The notes beneath the pieces were generated by a model. The model had not been told where the DNA came from, searched no databases, and worked only from the letters and a program-made list of their open reading frames with translations. A stretch of DNA of 64,000 nucleotides from an uncultured Anaerofilum sp. (GTDB taxonomy: Bacteria; Bacillota; Clostridia; Oscillospirales; Ruminococcaceae). Of the stretch, positions 61,196 to 64,000 are shown one piece after another (positions within the stretch are counted from its first letter, which is position 1; each line of letters opens with the position of its first letter). The DNA lies in assembly GCA_944385935.1 (NCBI GenBank), contig CALWZC010000011.1, positions 1 through 64,000 of the forward strand, in the 5' to 3' direction. Both the position numbers and the translations under genes were made by a program.

Positions 61196-62197
61196 ATGGC
61201 AAAGCAACCCAACCAAACCGGAAAACTGCTGCATATTTTGCAGATTTTGTGGCGGGATACCGATGAAAACAATCGGATGCCCATACCGGTGTTGATTGAA
61301 AAATTGAACCAAAGAGGAATTGCAGCCGAGCGCAAAAGCATTTATGCCAACTTAAAGCAACTAGAAGAAGAATTTGGTTTTGATATTCTCCAGCCCGGCC
61401 GTGACCGCCGAGGTTGTGCCTTAGCAGCAAGAACCTTTGAACTGCCAGAAGTAAGTATGTTGATGGATATGGTGCAAAGTAGTCGATTTCTCACCAGTGA
61501 AAAAGCAGAGCAACTTCTGGAAAAACTGTCTACACAGGTGAGCCATCAACAGGCGGAAAAAATTCGCAGGCAGATTTATCGTACAGGAGCCGCAGCCAAA
61601 GGAGAAAATGAGCGCATTTACTATGCACTAGACCAAATCAATGAGGCGATAAACAACAATCATCAGCTTTCCTTTCAATATTGGGATTGGAGTTTGCAAG
61701 GCAAGCAGCCACGCCATGGGGGAAAGCGGTATTGTGTTAGCCCTTGGGCATTGATATTTCAGGATGAAAACTATTACTTGGTGGCTTATGATGAAGCAGC
61801 AAACTCTATTAAGCACTATCGAGTAGACCGCATGGAACAAGCTAAAGAGGAAGAAGGAAAGAAAAGAATGGGTCAGGAAGCCTTTGAGGAGTCCCATCCC
61901 TCTACCTATGCCAAACGGATGTTTGGAATGTATGGAGGCAGAGAAGAACGGGTGACACTTCGCTGTGGCAGCCATTTGGTCAATGCTGTAAAAGACCGCT
62001 TTGGGGCAGAAATTTCCATTATTCCACAGGGGGAGGGGAATTGGTTTACAGCACAAGTATTGGTATCGGTAAGCCCCCAGTTTTATGGCTGGGTTTTTGG
62101 ATTTGGTCAGGAAATGGAAATTTTGCATCCTGTGCAGGTGCGTCAAGAATACCAGCAACGCTTACAAGAAACCTTGCAAAGCTATCAATCGGAATAA
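61196..62197 (+). CDS. WYL domain transcriptional regulator
   Basis: A 333-residue regulator. Residues 8-75 are an HTH_11-type winged helix (KLLHILQILWRDTDENNRMP and the helix IAAERKSIYANLKQLEEEFG). The WYL domain runs about 145-240, with FQYWDW and YCVSPWALIFQDENYYLVAY in the place of the WYL motif, and a WCX C-terminal domain follows. WYL proteins often bind nucleic-acid ligands and respond to DNA damage, or control defence loci, but no such locus is next to it. AAGGAG precedes ATG 61196. Its stop lies 13 bases inside the convergent MobA-like gene. Confidence 0.88.
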   Translation: MAKQPNQTGKLLHILQILWRDTDENNRMPIPVLIEKLNQRGIAAERKSIYANLKQLEEEFGFDILQPGRDRRGCALAARTFELPEVSMLMDMVQSSRFLTSEKAEQLLEKLSTQVSHQQAEKIRRQIYRTGAAAKGENERIYYALDQINEAINNNHQLSFQYWDWSLQGKQPRHGGKRYCVSPWALIFQDENYYLVAYDEAANSIKHYRVDRMEQAKEEEGKKRMGQEAFEESHPSTYAKRMFGMYGGREERVTLRCGSHLVNAVKDRFGAEISIIPQGEGNWFTAQVLVSVSPQFYGWVFGFGQEMEILHPVQVRQEYQQRLQETLQSYQSE

Positions 62198-62781
62198 TGT
62201 TGGGCAATGTGTAGCAGATGTTCCAACTGTTGTGGGGTGTCAGCGTCCTCCAATTCCCATGGATAAAGTGCCGAAACCACCGTAATATTTGTGGAATCTT
62301 TTGGCAAAGCCCCAGAACCTCCTGATTTTTCGGGCAAGGAGCGCAGCTTTCCGAAGGAGTGTGCAGGGAATAGAACGGGGCTGGCAGCGGTGGACTGCCA
62401 ACCAAGGCGAAAAAATCCCTGTGGATGTTGGTAGAAGTGTTCCACAAGATTTTTATAGCTTTGTGGTAGGCAAAGAGGTTGGTCTGCTTGCACTACAAGA
62501 CATCCTGCCATGCCCTCCATCTGCTCAATGCCCAAACGAATGGCATCCCGACGAAGGGACAAAGAGTGCAAAATGGGTGTAAAACCAGCATTTACAGCAA
62601 TAGAACAACATTCTGGTGTGCGTGTTACTACAATACACCTAGAAAACAATTCTTTGGGAATTTGAGAAAGAGTGTAAGCCAACAACGGTTTTTCTCCAAA
62701 TGGAGCAAGAAGTTTGTTGCTGCCAAAACGCTTGCTTTGCCCAGAGGCCATAACCAAACAGCCCAAAGGAAGATGTTGCAT
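62185..62781 (-). CDS. MobA-like NTP transferase (MocA/CTP type)
   Basis: A 198-residue nucleotidyltransferase of the MobA/MocA family. GCLVMASGQSKRFGSNKLLA at residues 6-25 is the nucleotide-binding start (LAAGxSxRMGxxK family pattern), and MAGCLVVQADQPLCLPQSYK near 100-119 holds the metal Asp. The family attaches CMP or GMP to molybdopterin or activates sugars; no molybdenum gene is nearby, so the substrate is open. GGAGG lies 8 bases before ATG 62781; the longer frame to 62988 has no site. It overlaps the convergent WYL gene by 13 bases. Confidence 0.82.
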   Translation of the reverse strand: MQHLPLGCLVMASGQSKRFGSNKLLAPFGEKPLLAYTLSQIPKELFSRCIVVTRTPECCSIAVNAGFTPILHSLSLRRDAIRLGIEQMEGMAGCLVVQADQPLCLPQSYKNLVEHFYQHPQGFFRLGWQSTAASPVLFPAHSFGKLRSLPEKSGGSGALPKDSTNITVVSALYPWELEDADTPQQLEHLLHIAQHYSD

Positions 62782-62909
62782 AAAAGGAACCTCCTTGTAA
62801 AACAAAGTAAAAGAAATAAACAATGGACACGGTTTATTCACAGGGATGTGGTAATATACTAAATATAATACAAGAAATGGTATAAAACCACACAAAAGGA
62901 GTGTGTTCC

Positions 62910-63554
62910 ATGAAAGTGTTTCAAAAAAATCTAAATTGGATTTCGGTGGGGTATTTGCTGGTAGGCTTGGCGTTGATACTGTGGCCATCCTTTTTACTGC
63001 AAGCAGTTTGTTATGCAGTGGGAATATTGGTTTTGATTGCTGGCTTGTCCTCTATTTTTTCCTATTTAAAAACAAGAGAAGAACTGTTCTCTGCACGGTT
63101 TACCCTTGTTTTGGGGCTAGTGGTGTCTGCATTGGGACTATTTTTACTGTTGCAGCCCAAAACGGTGGCAGGGATTCTCCCTTTGATTGTCGGATTGTTT
63201 GTACTTTTCGACGGTTTGGGCCGTTTACAGACTGCATGGGGATTGAAAAAAGCTGGCTACGAAAAATGGTGGGGTCTTGCTTTGCCCAGTTTGCTATCTG
63301 CCATTTTAGGTGCTGTGGTTGTGTTTAATCCCTTCGGTACCGCTGCTTTGATGGTGCAAGTGGTGGGAGTTATTCTTTTAGTGGAGGGTCTTATCAACAT
63401 TTCTACAGGGGTACTTGCCAAAAATGTTTTTGAAAAATTAGAAAAGGAAATGGAAGAAGAACAAGAAGAATTTGAGGAGTTTGTAGCAGACCAAGACCAT
63501 ACCTTTCATACTAATCAGAAAAAATCCATTGATGTGGAATGGAAGGAACTATAA
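62910..63554 (+). CDS. DUF308 (HdeD-like) membrane protein
   Basis: A 214-residue membrane protein. Residues 8-175 hold six membrane segments in three DUF308 helix pairs (WISVGYLLVGLALILWPS, then LGLVVSALGLFLLLQPKTVA). The last 35 residues are a very acidic, Glu-rich cytoplasmic tail. Such proteins are called HdeD or acid-resistance-like, but the function is unknown. AAAGGAG lies before ATG 62910. A terminator follows. Confidence 0.85.
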   Translation: MKVFQKNLNWISVGYLLVGLALILWPSFLLQAVCYAVGILVLIAGLSSIFSYLKTREELFSARFTLVLGLVVSALGLFLLLQPKTVAGILPLIVGLFVLFDGLGRLQTAWGLKKAGYEKWWGLALPSLLSAILGAVVVFNPFGTAALMVQVVGVILLVEGLINISTGVLAKNVFEKLEKEMEEEQEEFEEFVADQDHTFHTNQKKSIDVEWKEL

Positions 63555-63572
63555 AAAATTTTGTTGCATAGA

Positions 63573-63605
63573 AAAAGCGGCACTGTTTTTTGCAGTGCCG
63601 CTTTT
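63573..63605. terminator. Bidirectional terminator
   Basis: AAAAGCGGCACTG pairs with CAGTGCCGCTTTT, between the DUF308 gene and the convergent aldolase gene. Confidence 0.9.
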
Positions 63606-63620
63606 GGTATTTGAGAAAAA

Positions 63621-64000
63621 TTATGCCTTGTTTACGCTGCCAAACAGCTCCATTTTCTCCTTAACGGTTGCCTTGATTGCCTCAAAGCCGGGAGCCAACA
63701 GCTTGCGGGGGTCAAAGCCCTTGCCTTGCAGGTCTTTGCCAGCCTCAATATACTCACGAGTAGCGGCAGCAAAGGACAACTGGCACTCGGTGTTTACATT
63801 GATTTTGGAAACGCCCAAGCTAATAGCCTGCTTAATCATATCAGCAGGAATGCCAGTGCCACCATGGAGAACCAGAGGAATGCCATTGGTAGCGTCGTGG
63901 ATTTTGCCCAGTGCCTCAAAGTCCAGACCCTTCCAGTTTTCAGGGTATTTGCCATGGATGTTGCCGATACCAGCTGCCAAGAAGTCAATGCCCAGACCGC
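63621..64000 (-). CDS. fba: Class II fructose-bisphosphate aldolase, 3' part
   Basis: The C-terminal 126 or so residues of a class II aldolase; the 5' end lies beyond the window. Visible are GLGIDFLAAGIGNIHGKYPE, ALGKIHDATNGIPLVLHGGTGIPADM (Zn His in HGGTG) and VSKINVNTECQLSFAAA, all diagnostic. The enzyme splits fructose-1,6-bisphosphate in glycolysis. Partial only because the window ends; there is no sign of a broken gene. Confidence 0.95.
   Translation of the reverse strand, partial: GLGIDFLAAGIGNIHGKYPENWKGLDFEALGKIHDATNGIPLVLHGGTGIPADMIKQAISLGVSKINVNTECQLSFAAATREYIEAGKDLQGKGFDPRKLLAPGFEAIKATVKEKMELFGSVNKA

Overview
The window reads as a chromosomal segment of an anaerobic, endospore-forming member of class Clostridia (Firmicutes), probably from the Oscillospiraceae/Ruminococcaceae side; genus cannot be decided from sequence alone. 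Reasons: low-to-moderate GC, strong GGAGG ribosome binding sites, frequent TTG starts, sporulation genes (spoVAC/D/E, spoIIP), T-box and L10-leader RNAs, a Rex-type operator in front of adhE, and anaerobic enzymes (AdhE, Hcp). No tRNA, rRNA, CRISPR array, insertion sequence, prophage or replication origin was recognised.

Layout. 1-314: AT-rich, gene-free, with a 40-nt T tract. 0.3-5.7 kb: MgtC-family membrane protein, Gfo/Idh/MocA oxidoreductase, small hypothetical, and a minus-strand alkaline phosphatase + YibE/F pair. 5.7-10 kb: adhE under Rex-type sites, then asnA. 10-14 kb: spoVA locus, with spoVAC separated from spoVADE by a self-contained MarR-MATE drug-efflux cassette. 14-17.3 kb: repeat-containing lipoprotein, second MATE exporter plus NUDIX hydrolase, rpsT. 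17.4-24 kb: spoIIP, T-box-controlled asnS, mutY, small membrane protein, LtaS-like sulfatase. 24-27.6 kb: GntR(YtrA-type)-ABC-CPBP protease operon. 27.7-31.7 kb: BTAD regulator with YesL-like protein, plsC, anchored hypothetical with an overlapping 58-aa ORF. 31.7-36.2 kb: FapA/DUF342 protein, bacteriohemerythrin, chemoreceptor. 36.3-38.7 kb: polar amino acid ABC importer. 38.8-42.9 kb: ddl-murI-DUF1934-argS (minus). 43.2-46.8 kb: rpmG-secE-nusG-rplK-rplA, then rplJ-rplL behind an L10 leader. 46.9-49.2 kb: TetR-ABC exporter (minus). 49.3-51.7 kb: ferredoxin-hcp. 51.9-60 kb: a full aromatic amino acid operon, pheA-aroB-aroC-aroE::aroK-aroQ-aroF-aroA-tyrA. 60-64 kb: NdpA-like protein, WYL regulator, MobA-like NTP transferase, DUF308 protein and the 3' part of class II fba.

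How the parts fit. The aro operon holds all seven shikimate-pathway enzyme activities plus the committed steps to phenylalanine and tyrosine, mostly with overlapping start and stop codons. Asparagine appears twice: synthesis (asnA, plain sigma-A promoter) and charging (asnS, T-box with AAC specifier). Several intergenic regions carry clear operator geometry: twin GTTGA-N4-TCAAC sites around the MarR promoter, a TGACC-N4-GGTCA site at the TetR start, a perfect 18-bp palindrome centred about -41.5 of the hcp operon, and a 19-bp palindrome between hemerythrin and chemoreceptor. All homology statements are by reading of protein motifs; no search was run.
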